DNA of 64,000 nt, taken from contig NZ_CP014841.1 in assembly GCF_001641285.1 (NCBI RefSeq), forward strand, positions 2,666,001 through 2,730,000, given 5' to 3'. Below are positions 18,090 through 26,358 of this stretch, piece after piece. Each line of letters begins with the position of its first letter. The first letter of the stretch is position 1. The position numbers and the translations under genes are program-made. The DNA comes from Dyella thiooxydans (GTDB taxonomy: Bacteria > Pseudomonadota > Gammaproteobacteria > Xanthomonadales > Rhodanobacteraceae). Below the pieces are notes generated by a model. It worked only from the letters and a program-made list of their open reading frames with translations, was not told the DNA's origin and made no database searches.

Positions 18090-21014
18090 TCAGAGCTTCA
18101 CACTGATATTGCTGAAGAAGTAACGACCGAGCTCGTCATAGCCACCCGGGGTGTTGGCATTGAAGACGAGCGTGTGGCCCACCAGCGGCGGCTGGCGATC
18201 GGTAACGTTGTTCACGCCCACCGTCAGGTCAACGCGCTTCGCGAGCTTGAACGAGCCGGACAGGTCCAGCCAGTTGTAAGCCGAGATCTGATGGCTACCC
18301 GCGAGGAGCTTATCCTGGGTCAACGCACTGCCATCCGTGTTGGAGTAATGCACGGCACCGAAGTAACGCCACCGCACATTGACGCTCCACCAATCGCGGC
18401 TGTAGCTCAGGTTCACGATGTGGCGCCACTTCGGATTGTCACAAGCGAGTCCCGGAGAGATCTTGCCTGCGCAATCGTACTGGGCCTGGGAGTTCACGCC
18501 CGGCAGCGGGTCCACCTTGTAGTTCAGCAGCCTGGTGCCCACCAGCGACGCCCTCGCCTGTCCACCGAGCATCGACCACTTGTAGCTGGCATTCAGGTCG
18601 AGACCACGAGTCTCAAGATTGCCGAAGTTATCGGTCAGATTGTCTACGCGACCAGTCTGGCCCAGCCACAGATCGCCGGTCGCCGGATTGCGATGCACCT
18701 TGTTGCACAGGAACGAATCACCGGTCGTGGCGCAGAAATCCAAAATGGTCTGAGCACCGATCGCGGCAATCGTGTTCTTGATCTTGATGTCATAGAAATC
18801 CAGCGAGGTCTCCATGTTTTCCATGGGGGTCACTGCAACACCAAGCGTGTAGGTGTCGGCCTTCTCCGGCTTCAGGCTCTGACTGCCGCCGGTGTACTGG
18901 TTGAACTGCCCGGCCGGGCTGTCCGGGACGTGCCCGTATTGTGCCGCAGTAACGCCCGTGTTCAGGCACTGCGCGGCCGTGAACGTCGGGGTGGCACCCG
19001 CACAACCGTCGCTGCCGTTAAACAACTGGATCTGGTTGGTGGAGAACAGTTCGGAAACGTTCGGCGCGCGCACGGCACGGTTGAAGCCACCGCGAATGCG
19101 GAACACATCGTTGAAATTGCTGCCGAAGCCGATCTTGAAGGTGTTGCTGGATCCCGACAGCTTGTAGTGCGAGTAGCGATAACCCAGGTCGAGGCCGAGG
19201 GATTTCAGCACGCCTACGTTCTCGACCAGCGGAACACCAGCCTCGGTGTAGAGTTCTCGCACCGAGATCTGGCCGGAGAGCGGAAGCGAGGGGCCGCCAG
19301 AGCCGGCGAAATTACCCGCCTGCGAGTTACTGTCGGCGTTGAAGTTGAAGTTCTCCTTGCGCCACTCGGTACCTGCGACAAGGGTGATCGGATCGCCATC
19401 CGCCCAAGGCAGGCTGTAGCCGAAATCGCCGCTCACGTAGCCATTGAAGTCCATCAGGCGCGTGCGGGTCTGCAGGAGACTGGTGCCCTGCAGATTCTTG
19501 GCGGCAGCGGCCGTCACGCCGTTGGGCTGCCACACGTTGTAGGGGATGCAGCCGCTGTACGAACCAGCCGGGCACCCCATCAGCGCCGGAGCGATGCGAT
19601 CAGACAGCAGATCACCAGTGCCCACCTGGGTGTCGGTGGTCTCGCCGAGCACGCCCGCCACGTTGTAGGACCAGTTGAGGTTGATGTCGCCCTTGGCACC
19701 AAGCACCGCGCGGTAGGAGTCGTCAGTCGCCGACGTGTCGCGCGGACCACCCTCGACGTTGCGCTTGCCGACATAAACGGTCAGCGGCTGAGTGGTATCG
19801 AGGTTGTAGGCCGGAGCCAGATCCGTACACAGGGAGCCGACCAGTGCCGCATCCTTGGCGCAATCGATGCTCAGCGTCTGACCGAAGAAGGTGCCCGACT
19901 CCGCAAACTGAAACTCGCTGCGGCGATGCGTATACATGAAGTCCATATACGGCTCGAACGCATCGTTGACGTGATACTTGATCGACGTACCAACATTCAC
20001 GCGCGTATCGGGACGCTGATAGTAGTTCAGCGGCGCATAGTTATAAGTTTGCCCAATTCCAGGAACGAATTTGTTGGTGGCAGTATCGAAGTGGGCAAGA
20101 TCGCCATTGAAATTGTGGTCAAACACATAGAAATTCGGGGTTGGCGCCGTGCCGGAGCCACCGCACGCGGTGCCCGCAACGTTGAGAGCACATGCGGAGT
20201 AATCTCGCGAGCCCTGAACCACGCCATCGGTCTTCTGCACGGAGACCCAGCCCATGGCATGACCCGCACCCTCAGCAAACTTACCCCCGAAAATCACGTC
20301 AGCCGTGCGGGTCTTGCCATCAAAGCCGGTGTTTCCATTAGGAGCATTGAAGCCCGCTTTGGTCTCCAATCCCTGCATGTACTTATTGCGATTGTCGTGC
20401 TGGTAGCCCGACATGTCATAGTCGAACTGGAGACCTTCGAAGTCATCGTTCAACACGAAGTTCACCACACCGGCCACGGCATCGGCACCATAAACGGCCG
20501 AGGCGCCGCCGGTAAGGATGTCAACGCGCTTCACCAGCGCAGCAGGGATCTGACTTAGGTCAACGGCAAACGCCGAACCCGCCTGAACGCGCTGGCCGTC
20601 GATGAGTACCAGCGTGCGGTTGGTACCCAGTCCACGCAGATCAGCGGTGGGGTATCCGGTGGCACCGTTGTTCTGGAACTGATCGAAGTAGGGGCTCATC
20701 TGGGGCATCTGGTTGACCAACTGGTCAACGCTCGTGGTACCCGTGACCTTGAACTGCTTGGCGTCCACCTGCGTGACCGGGCTCGAGGCGGTGATCGTAA
20801 CGCTTGGCAGACGACTACCCGTCACCACGATGGTCTGCAACTGGGTGGTTTCTTTCTTTTGATTCTTTGCCGACTGGCCAGCGCTGGCGCCAGTCTGGTC
20901 TTGACCCGCCGACTGAGCTTGCGGATGACCGGCAGCGGAAAATGTCACACCCGCCATACCGATGGCCAGCGCAAGCTTGATGGCGCCATGCAGCGGCTTC
21001 TTATTAAACATCAT
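18090..21014 (-). CDS. TonB-dependent outer-membrane receptor
   Basis: 974 aa. Signal peptide (KLALAIGMAGVTFSAAGHPQAQ), then a Gln/Lys-rich linker and a TonB-box-like TIVVTGSRL. The plug domain follows (VTGTTSVDQLVNQMPQM, DLRGLGTNRTLVLIDGQRV, VDILTGGASAVYGADAVAGVVNFVLNDDF), then a 22-strand barrel region ending in an aromatic terminal strand (RYFFSNISVKL) for BAM recognition. This length and the extended extracellular loops (ACALNVAGTACGG, CAKDAALVGSLC, CPAGSYSGC) mark the large xanthomonad type. Energised import of an unknown ligand across the outer membrane. AGGGGAG precedes the ATG. Neighbouring TPR-sulfotransferase is on the same strand. Confidence 0.95.
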   Translation of the reverse strand: MMFNKKPLHGAIKLALAIGMAGVTFSAAGHPQAQSAGQDQTGASAGQSAKNQKKETTQLQTIVVTGSRLPSVTITASSPVTQVDAKQFKVTGTTSVDQLVNQMPQMSPYFDQFQNNGATGYPTADLRGLGTNRTLVLIDGQRVQAGSAFAVDLSQIPAALVKRVDILTGGASAVYGADAVAGVVNFVLNDDFEGLQFDYDMSGYQHDNRNKYMQGLETKAGFNAPNGNTGFDGKTRTADVIFGGKFAEGAGHAMGWVSVQKTDGVVQGSRDYSACALNVAGTACGGSGTAPTPNFYVFDHNFNGDLAHFDTATNKFVPGIGQTYNYAPLNYYQRPDTRVNVGTSIKYHVNDAFEPYMDFMYTHRRSEFQFAESGTFFGQTLSIDCAKDAALVGSLCTDLAPAYNLDTTQPLTVYVGKRNVEGGPRDTSATDDSYRAVLGAKGDINLNWSYNVAGVLGETTDTQVGTGDLLSDRIAPALMGCPAGSYSGCIPYNVWQPNGVTAAAAKNLQGTSLLQTRTRLMDFNGYVSGDFGYSLPWADGDPITLVAGTEWRKENFNFNADSNSQAGNFAGSGGPSLPLSGQISVRELYTEAGVPLVENVGVLKSLGLDLGYRYSHYKLSGSSNTFKIGFGSNFNDVFRIRGGFNRAVRAPNVSELFSTNQIQLFNGSDGCAGATPTFTAAQCLNTGVTAAQYGHVPDSPAGQFNQYTGGSQSLKPEKADTYTLGVAVTPMENMETSLDFYDIKIKNTIAAIGAQTILDFCATTGDSFLCNKVHRNPATGDLWLGQTGRVDNLTDNFGNLETRGLDLNASYKWSMLGGQARASLVGTRLLNYKVDPLPGVNSQAQYDCAGKISPGLACDNPKWRHIVNLSYSRDWWSVNVRWRYFGAVHYSNTDGSALTQDKLLAGSHQISAYNWLDLSGSFKLAKRVDLTVGVNNVTDRQPPLVGHTLVFNANTPGGYDELGRYFFSNISVKL

Positions 21015-21226
21015 CAGTTATCTCCCCTTGATGAAAAATCAAAATCTATTTCAGAGAAAACTCATCAACCCTTAAGTGATTTTAAGGACAGAGCACCCAC
21101 TCATGCAGCCTTTCTAAAATCATGGATTACATTGAAAACACTGCATTCAAAGATTCCAGTCCTCAAATACAAAGCCTTCAAATCGCTCTCCATACGCTGC
21201 ACTTCCACCTAGCCAGAACCGACTCA

Positions 21227-21246
21227 ATTCGTAATAAATTACGAAT
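21227..21246. promoter_or_regulatory. AT-rich 9-2-9 palindrome in the receptor leader
   Basis: ATTCGTAAT-AA-ATTACGAAT, perfect arms, about 20-30 bp downstream of the predicted transcription start. Its size and position suit a repressor operator. Confidence 0.6.
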
Positions 21247-21268
21247 CACATAATTCTTAGCTCTGTCG

Positions 21269-21298
21269 ATTTAACGACCACTTCACAAGCCGTGTCAA
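21269..21298 (-). promoter_or_regulatory. Sigma-70-like promoter of the TonB-receptor gene
   Basis: On the minus strand: consensus -35 TTGACA (21293-21298), 18-bp spacer, -10 TTAAAT (21269-21274). It predicts a leader of about 250 nt before the receptor ATG at 21014. Confidence 0.65.
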
Positions 21299-21453
21299 GG
21301 AGCAAATCATCACTCTTTGAGGGCGCCGCGATGATGCCGGACATGGCAGAAGATCCGACCCGCCCTGGCGAAGACGTGGTGAATTTAAGGAGATGATCGG
21401 CTCAGGGGTGCCTCGCAAGCCCGCAGTGATCTGCGCGAATGCGCTGCAATCCT

Positions 21454-21491
21454 TTGTGCCGGGCTTCTTCCCCAAAAGAAGCCCGGCACAA
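21454..21491. terminator. Perfect 16-bp hairpin downstream of the AMP nucleosidase gene
   Basis: Arms 21454-21469 and 21476-21491 pair without mismatch around a 6-nt loop; the GC core is GCCGGGC. No T-run follows on either strand, although the arm ends are AT-rich. A terminator or 3-prime stabilising structure for the minus-strand gene 40 bp away is most likely. Confidence 0.6.
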
Positions 21492-21531
21492 TATCGAAAT
21501 ATATTGCGAAAAAATCCCCCAGAGACTCATC

Positions 21532-22320
21532 TCAAGGCTCAATATCTTCCTCGAAGCGCAGATGCTTCACGCTGCGGCCATGCCGGCGCACCAGTTTCAG
21601 CGCCTCCACGCCGATGCGGATGTGCCGCTCGACGAACTGCCCGGTGACTTTCTGGTCGCTGGCCTCGGTCTTCACGCCCTCGGGAATCATCGGCTGGTCG
21701 GAGACCAGCAGCAGTGCGCCGCAGGGGATGCCGTTGGCGAATCCGGCGGCGAAGATCGTGGCAGTCTCCATGTCGATCGCCATGCAGCGGGTACGCCGCA
21801 GGTAATCCTTGAATCCGTCGTCGTGCTCCCAGACCCGGCGATTGGTGGTGTAGACGGTGCCGGTCCAGTAGTCGTAGCCGAGGTCGCGGATCATCGTCGA
21901 CACGCCACGCTGCAGCTGGAACGCCGGCAGCGCCGGAACCTCCGGCGGCAGGTAGTCGTTCGAGGTGCCCTCGCCGCGGATCGCGGCGATCGGCAACACC
22001 AGGTCGCCGATCTGGTTCTTCTTCTTCAGGCCTCCGCACTTGCCCAGGAACAGCGCCGCCTTGGGCCCGATGGCGCCGAGCAGGTCCATCACGGTGGCAG
22101 CGTTCGGGCTACCCATGCCGAAGTTGATCAGGGTGATGCCATCGGCGGTGGCGTTGGGCATGGGCCGGTCGCGGCCACGCACCTCCACGCCGTGCCACTG
22201 GGCGAACAGATCCACGTAGTGGCCGAAGTTGGTCAGCAGGATGTGCTGGCCGAACTCCTCCAGCGGGGTGCCGGTGTAGCGTGGCAACCAGTTGGAGACG
22301 ATTTCTTGCTTGCTTTTCAT
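21532..22320 (-). CDS. amn: AMP nucleosidase, short form
   Basis: 262 aa. Belongs to the purine phosphorylase/nucleosidase fold: INFGMGSPNAATVMDLLGAI, FLGKCGGLKKKNQIGDLVLP, and the substrate-site MAIDMETATIFAAGF with the Met-Glu pair that contacts ribose. It lacks the roughly 200-aa N-terminal regulatory domain of E. coli Amn (484 aa). Splits AMP into adenine and ribose 5-phosphate. Single gene, divergent from the DegV gene. Confidence 0.88.
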   Translation of the reverse strand: MKSKQEIVSNWLPRYTGTPLEEFGQHILLTNFGHYVDLFAQWHGVEVRGRDRPMPNATADGITLINFGMGSPNAATVMDLLGAIGPKAALFLGKCGGLKKKNQIGDLVLPIAAIRGEGTSNDYLPPEVPALPAFQLQRGVSTMIRDLGYDYWTGTVYTTNRRVWEHDDGFKDYLRRTRCMAIDMETATIFAAGFANGIPCGALLLVSDQPMIPEGVKTEASDQKVTGQFVERHIRIGVEALKLVRRHGRSVKHLRFEEDIEP

Positions 22321-22577
22321 GGGACCTCGGGAGGTCGGCGCGGTCGGAACGGCCGCGCGTTACCGGCGACGCCACGCCGGCAAGATGCCAAATGTTGTAG
22401 CCCGGCATTCTAGGCGGGCGGCGACAGCGACCGCCAGTGAGGGGTCCGCTCAAGGCGCCCGGAGCCGGGTCGATATCCTGGCGACGAGGCTCCCACTGGA
22501 CGCATGGATGCGAGGTACGTCACGGCACCGGGGGCCGTGTTATGTTCGGCGCGCCTTCCGGGAGGGTTATCAAGACT

Positions 22578-23522
22578 ATGCGCATGGGCCTTGCAATCGA
22601 CGCATCCTGCGACCTGCCGCAGGCGTTCATCAAAGAACATGACATCGCGGTGATGCCGATTGCCGTGCATGTCGACAAGGACACGTTCAAGGACGACCGA
22701 AACCCGGCGGAAATCCAGCGCTTCCTCGACCAGAAGATGGGCAGCCGGAGTCACTCCGCATCGACCGAACCCTGCTCAGTGGAAGACGTGCAGAAGCTTT
22801 TCCTCGAGAAGCTGGTGCTGGAAAAGGACTGCGTGTTCTGCCTCACCATCACCGCCACCCGCAGCCCGATCAACGACCACGTCATCAAGGCCAGCTTCGC
22901 GGTGCTCAAGCACTACCGCGACGTGCGCGACCAGACCACCATGCCGGGCCCGTTCCTGATGCGGGTGATCGACACCCGCACGCTGTTCGCCGGTGCGGCG
23001 CCGGCGATCGTGGAGGCGACCCGCCTGTTCAAGAGCGGCGAAGCGCCGGCGGCGATCCGCGAGCGCCTGACCTACGTCGCCAACAATTCCTACGGCTACA
23101 TGCTGCCGCGCGACCTTTATTACCTGCGCGCCCGCGCCAAGACCAAGGGCGACCGCAGCGTCGGCCTGTTCAGCGCGGTGATGGGTTCGGCGCTGGACAT
23201 CAAGCCGCTGCTGCGCGGCTACCGTGGCGAGACGGCCCCGGTGGGCAAGGTGCGGGGCTTCGAGCACGGTGCAGAGACGCTGTTCGACTACGTCTGCAAG
23301 CGGGTCCACGCCGGCCTGCTGGTGCCAGTGGTGTGCATCAGTTATGGCGGTGACCTCGCCGACGTGCCGAAACTGCCCGGCTTCGAGGCGCTGAAGGCCG
23401 CCTGCGAGGAATGCAAGGTGGAACTGATGATCGCCCCGATGAGTATCACCGGCATGGTCAACGTCGGTGAGGGCGCCCTGACCGTTGGCTTTGCCGCGGA
23501 AGAGCACGTCGTCGAGTTCTGA
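22578..23522 (+). CDS. DegV-family (fatty-acid-binding) protein
   Basis: 314 aa from ATG 22578, with GGGAGG 11-12 bases upstream. The start motif MRMGLAIDASCDLPQAFI is the DegV VDSxxDLP block; EPCSVEDVQKLF and the C-terminal VGEGALTVGF also fit. Gram-positive DegV/FakB proteins bind fatty acids and present them to the FakA kinase, but no FakA-like gene is nearby, so here the ligand is likely a fatty acid with unknown use. Confidence 0.82.
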   Translation: MRMGLAIDASCDLPQAFIKEHDIAVMPIAVHVDKDTFKDDRNPAEIQRFLDQKMGSRSHSASTEPCSVEDVQKLFLEKLVLEKDCVFCLTITATRSPINDHVIKASFAVLKHYRDVRDQTTMPGPFLMRVIDTRTLFAGAAPAIVEATRLFKSGEAPAAIRERLTYVANNSYGYMLPRDLYYLRARAKTKGDRSVGLFSAVMGSALDIKPLLRGYRGETAPVGKVRGFEHGAETLFDYVCKRVHAGLLVPVVCISYGGDLADVPKLPGFEALKAACEECKVELMIAPMSITGMVNVGEGALTVGFAAEEHVVEF

Positions 23523-23562
23523 CCTGGCACCGGCCCAGCCCCGAGCCTGCACGGCATACGCC

Positions 23563-24210
23563 ATGATCGCCCGCCGCTCGCTGCTGATCCTGGTCGCCAC
23601 GCTGTTGTCGGTACCGGTCGCGGCGGAAACCGCCTACAAGTGCACGGCTGCCAACGGCCGGGTGAGCTATCAGGATGCGCCGTGCCCTGCCCGGGCGAAG
23701 CAGCAGGCCATTACGCTTGCCGCGCCCGGGCCGGCCGCCCCGCCTCCGCCCGATACCGCGGCTCCGGCGCCGCCCCCGGTTGCGGTCACGATGCCGACGG
23801 CAGCACCCCCACCTGCCGCGCCCCTGCCCATGCTCTACCGCTGCCAGAAGGCGACGGACGGCTCCCTCTACACGAGCGCGAATGGCCAGCCGGCGCCTTA
23901 TGCGGTTCCGTTCGGAGTGCTCGGAGCGGTAAGCCAGCCCCTGGGGTCGGTCTACGGACTGGGCGGCGCGGGCGCCTCGGCGCCGGAGCTCAACCGGGGC
24001 AAGGTGACCGCGGGCCTGGTCGCCAACAACTACGTGTGGGTGCGCGATGCCTGCCGCCCTCTCGACGCCCGGGAAACCTGCGAGGCATTGCAACAGCAGT
24101 ACGACGACAACGAACACAAGCTCCAGCAGGCCTTTGAAAGCGAGCAGGCCCCTTTCGTCAAGCGCGAGGCCGAACTCGAGGCACAACTGGCGAACTGCAG
24201 CGGGCACTGA
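23563..24210 (+). CDS. Exported DUF4124-domain protein
   Basis: 215 aa from ATG 23563. Signal peptide MIARRSLLILVATLLSVPVAAE, then a DUF4124 motif (TAYKCTAANGRVSYQDAPCP), a Pro/Ala-rich linker (about residues 55-90), a second cysteine-bearing half (YRCQKATDGSLYTSANG) and a C-terminal coiled segment (LQQQYDDNEHKLQQAFE). Probably periplasmic. Cys pairs may form disulfides. Function unknown. Confidence 0.82.
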   Translation: MIARRSLLILVATLLSVPVAAETAYKCTAANGRVSYQDAPCPARAKQQAITLAAPGPAAPPPPDTAAPAPPPVAVTMPTAAPPPAAPLPMLYRCQKATDGSLYTSANGQPAPYAVPFGVLGAVSQPLGSVYGLGGAGASAPELNRGKVTAGLVANNYVWVRDACRPLDARETCEALQQQYDDNEHKLQQAFESEQAPFVKREAELEAQLANCSGH

Positions 24211-24275
24211 GCGATTCCTGCGCAAGGTGATGCAAGTCGCTGCTGTGCGGGCCTTTGCCGACGCCACCCACAGGC

Positions 24276-24424
24276 TTGTCCACAGGCGATCCCCAGAAGC
24301 TGTGGAAAACCCCGACCGACACTGGTCAGAACATCGTCGATCCGCTGAAAAACCTTGTGTGGCGAGGTGTTGCCGAGCTCGTCCACAAGCTTGTCCGGAA
24401 GCTATCCACAGCCGCTGTGGACAA
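24276..24424. promoter_or_regulatory. Cluster of DnaA-box-like 9-mers between two genes
   Basis: At least five TCCACA-type 9-mers: TTGTCCACA (24276-24284), TTTTCCACA on the minus strand (24301-24309), TCGTCCACA (24379-24387), CTATCCACA (24402-24410) and TTGTCCACA on the minus strand (24416-24424). The last two form a near-palindrome around C24413. TTGTCCACA is a recognised box variant in GC-rich genomes. No perfect TTATCCACA occurs here. Confidence 0.5.
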
Positions 24425-24432
24425 CACGGGGA

Positions 24433-25215
24433 TCAGAAGCCGTAGCTGACGAAGCCTCCGTCCACCGCCAGCACCTGGCCGGTGACGTAGCTGGCGGCGG
24501 GCAGGCACAGGAAAGCGATCGCCGCGGCAACCTCCTCTGGTTCGCCAATGCGCCGCAGCGGCGTGTGATCGAGCACTTCCTCCAGGTAATCCGGATCGGC
24601 CAGCGGCCCGTCGGTACGTTGGGTGCGGATGTACCACGGCGCGACCGCGTTCACGCGGATGCCGTCGGCGGCCCATTCGACCGCCAGGTTTCGCGTCAAC
24701 TGGTGCAACGCCGCCTTGGTCATACCGTACGGCGAGCCGGTACGCACGTGGGTCAGGCCGGACACCGAACCCACATTGACGATCGCCGCATTGCCATGCT
24801 CGGCCAGATGCGGGTGCGCCAGCCGGCACATCTCGAAGACGGAGAACAGGTTCTGCTCGAAGATCGTCCGATAGTCCCCGGACGCATAATCCAGCGTGGG
24901 TTTCGACTGGTTGCCGCCGGCGTTGTTGACCATCAGCGACAACGGCACCTCCAGGTCGCGCACCCAGTCGAACACGGCCAGCCGGTCCTCCGGCTCGGTC
25001 AGGTCGGCGGCGAAGGCGAGGACCTCGACGTCCGGAAAATCGTCGGCCAGATCGAGGCGCACCTGCTCCAGGTAGTCCTCGTCGCGCGCCACCAGCAGCA
25101 GGTCGGCCCCCAGACCGGCCAACTCCCGCGCGGTGGCGTAGCCAATGCCCTTGCTGGCGCCGGTGACCAGCGCCGTGTGTCCATGCAATTGCCAAGCGTC
25201 GATGCGTGCGTTCAT
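24433..25215 (-). CDS. SDR family oxidoreductase (tropinone-reductase-like)
   Basis: 260 aa classical SDR. Cofactor loop TGASKGIG, NNAGG, catalytic Ser in NVGSVSG and YGMTK, C-terminal GQVLAVDGGFVSYGF. The HxALVTG start and the spacing resemble plant tropinone-reductase-like proteins found widely in bacteria; substrate not predictable. Single gene, divergent from the lipoprotein gene. Confidence 0.86.
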   Translation of the reverse strand: MNARIDAWQLHGHTALVTGASKGIGYATARELAGLGADLLLVARDEDYLEQVRLDLADDFPDVEVLAFAADLTEPEDRLAVFDWVRDLEVPLSLMVNNAGGNQSKPTLDYASGDYRTIFEQNLFSVFEMCRLAHPHLAEHGNAAIVNVGSVSGLTHVRTGSPYGMTKAALHQLTRNLAVEWAADGIRVNAVAPWYIRTQRTDGPLADPDYLEEVLDHTPLRRIGEPEEVAAAIAFLCLPAASYVTGQVLAVDGGFVSYGF

Positions 25216-25314
25216 GGGGTGAGCTTAAAGCGCGGTCCGCACGCCGTGCCAGCGACCTTGCCGCTGTCGCCGAGGGGCGGGACACTGATCGCATCCATGC
25301 CGGGAGTCGATGCC

Positions 25315-25539
25315 ATGAACCTACGTCCGATGATCGTTGCGCTGTCGGCAGCACTGATGCTCGCCGCCTGTTCGGGCAAGCCGCCGGCACCCCGCGCGGC
25401 GCAGGATGCCCAGGCCAAGCGCGTGGCCACGCCGTGGGATGGCATGAAGAAGGACGAGCAGCGCGCCAAGGACGTCCAGAAGGTGGTCGACCAGCAGGCC
25501 GCCGAGCAGCGCAAGCAGATCGAAGCCGCCAGCCAGTGA
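25315..25539 (+). CDS. Small lipoprotein
   Basis: 74 aa. Type II signal peptide MNLRPMIVALSAALMLAAC with lipobox LAAC; the mature part is short, charged and helical (MKKDEQRAKDVQKVVDQQAAEQ). Its stop overlaps the GTG start of the ABC ATPase gene (GTGA), so the two are translationally coupled. No family recognised. Confidence 0.8.
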   Translation: MNLRPMIVALSAALMLAACSGKPPAPRAAQDAQAKRVATPWDGMKKDEQRAKDVQKVVDQQAAEQRKQIEAASQ

Positions 25540-26354
25540 GCGACCCGGCGACCGGGATCGAGCGCGCGCCCCTGCTGGAGATCGACGACGCCACCGTGTT
25601 GCGGGGCGATCACGCCGCGCTCGATCGCCTGACCCTGCGCATCGACCGCGGCGAGCACACCGCCATCCTCGGCCGCAACGGCTCGGGCAAGTCCACCCTG
25701 GTGCGCCTGATCGCGCGCGAGCTGCACGCTCTGGCCCGCAGCGGACCACCGGCACCGGTCCGCGTGCTGGGACACGACCGCTGGAACATCGCCGAGCTGC
25801 GCGGGCAACTGGGCATCGTCTCGCCCACCCTGCAGCAGCAATTGGGAAATGAAGCCGGCAACGAGGTGTTGACCTCGGTGGAATCGGCGTTCTTCGCCGC
25901 CCACGACACGTGGGACCGCACGGTGAGCCCGACCATGCGTCGGCGCGCGCTGGAGGCACTGGAACGGGCCGGCGCCTCGTCCCTGACCGGTCGCCCGCTG
26001 GCCAGCCTGTCCACCGGCGAAGCACGCCGGGTGCTGATTGCCCGGGCGCTGGTGCACCGGCCGCAGGCGCTGCTGCTGGACGAGCCCTGCGCCGGCCTGG
26101 ACATGACCGCCCAGCGCGCCTTCCTCGAACAGCTGCGCGAGCTGGCCCGGGGCGGCACGACGCTGCTGATGGTGACCCACCACGTGGAGGAGATCGTGCC
26201 CGAGATCGGCCGCGTGGTGCTGTTGCATCGCGGCCGCGTGCTGGCCGACGGCCCGTGCGACCGCGTGCTGCGCGACGAACCGCTCAGCGCGGCATTCGAG
26301 GCGGCGGTGTCGGTCGGTCAGCGCGGCGGCTGGTACAGCGCCGCACTGGCCTGA
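25536..26354 (+). CDS. ABC transporter ATP-binding protein without a permease partner
   Basis: 272 aa from the GTG at 25536 overlapping the lipoprotein stop. Walker A GRNGSGKST, signature LSTGEARRVLIARAL, Walker B LLLDEPCAGLD, H-loop VTHHVEE. Similar in layout to ModF/YlmA-type stand-alone ATPases. No permease or binding protein lies next to it apart from the coupled 74-aa lipoprotein, so the transport partner, if any, is elsewhere. Confidence 0.9.
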   Translation: MSDPATGIERAPLLEIDDATVLRGDHAALDRLTLRIDRGEHTAILGRNGSGKSTLVRLIARELHALARSGPPAPVRVLGHDRWNIAELRGQLGIVSPTLQQQLGNEAGNEVLTSVESAFFAAHDTWDRTVSPTMRRRALEALERAGASSLTGRPLASLSTGEARRVLIARALVHRPQALLLDEPCAGLDMTAQRAFLEQLRELARGGTTLLMVTHHVEEIVPEIGRVVLLHRGRVLADGPCDRVLRDEPLSAAFEAAVSVGQRGGWYSAALA

Positions 26355-26358
26355 GCGG

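Larger units (their letters stand above)
21015..21531. other. AT-rich intergenic region upstream of the TonB receptor
   Basis: 517 bp, with the receptor-proximal half clearly lower in GC than the flanking genes. It holds the receptor promoter, the 9-2-9 palindrome and a 16-bp hairpin. Short frames here (for example 21257-21475 minus) lack family features and are not called. Confidence 0.6.

Noticed and set aside
21257-21475. 72-codon minus-strand ORF upstream of the TonB receptor
   Set aside because: Overlaps the receptor promoter and the 16-bp hairpin; no ribosome site or family features.
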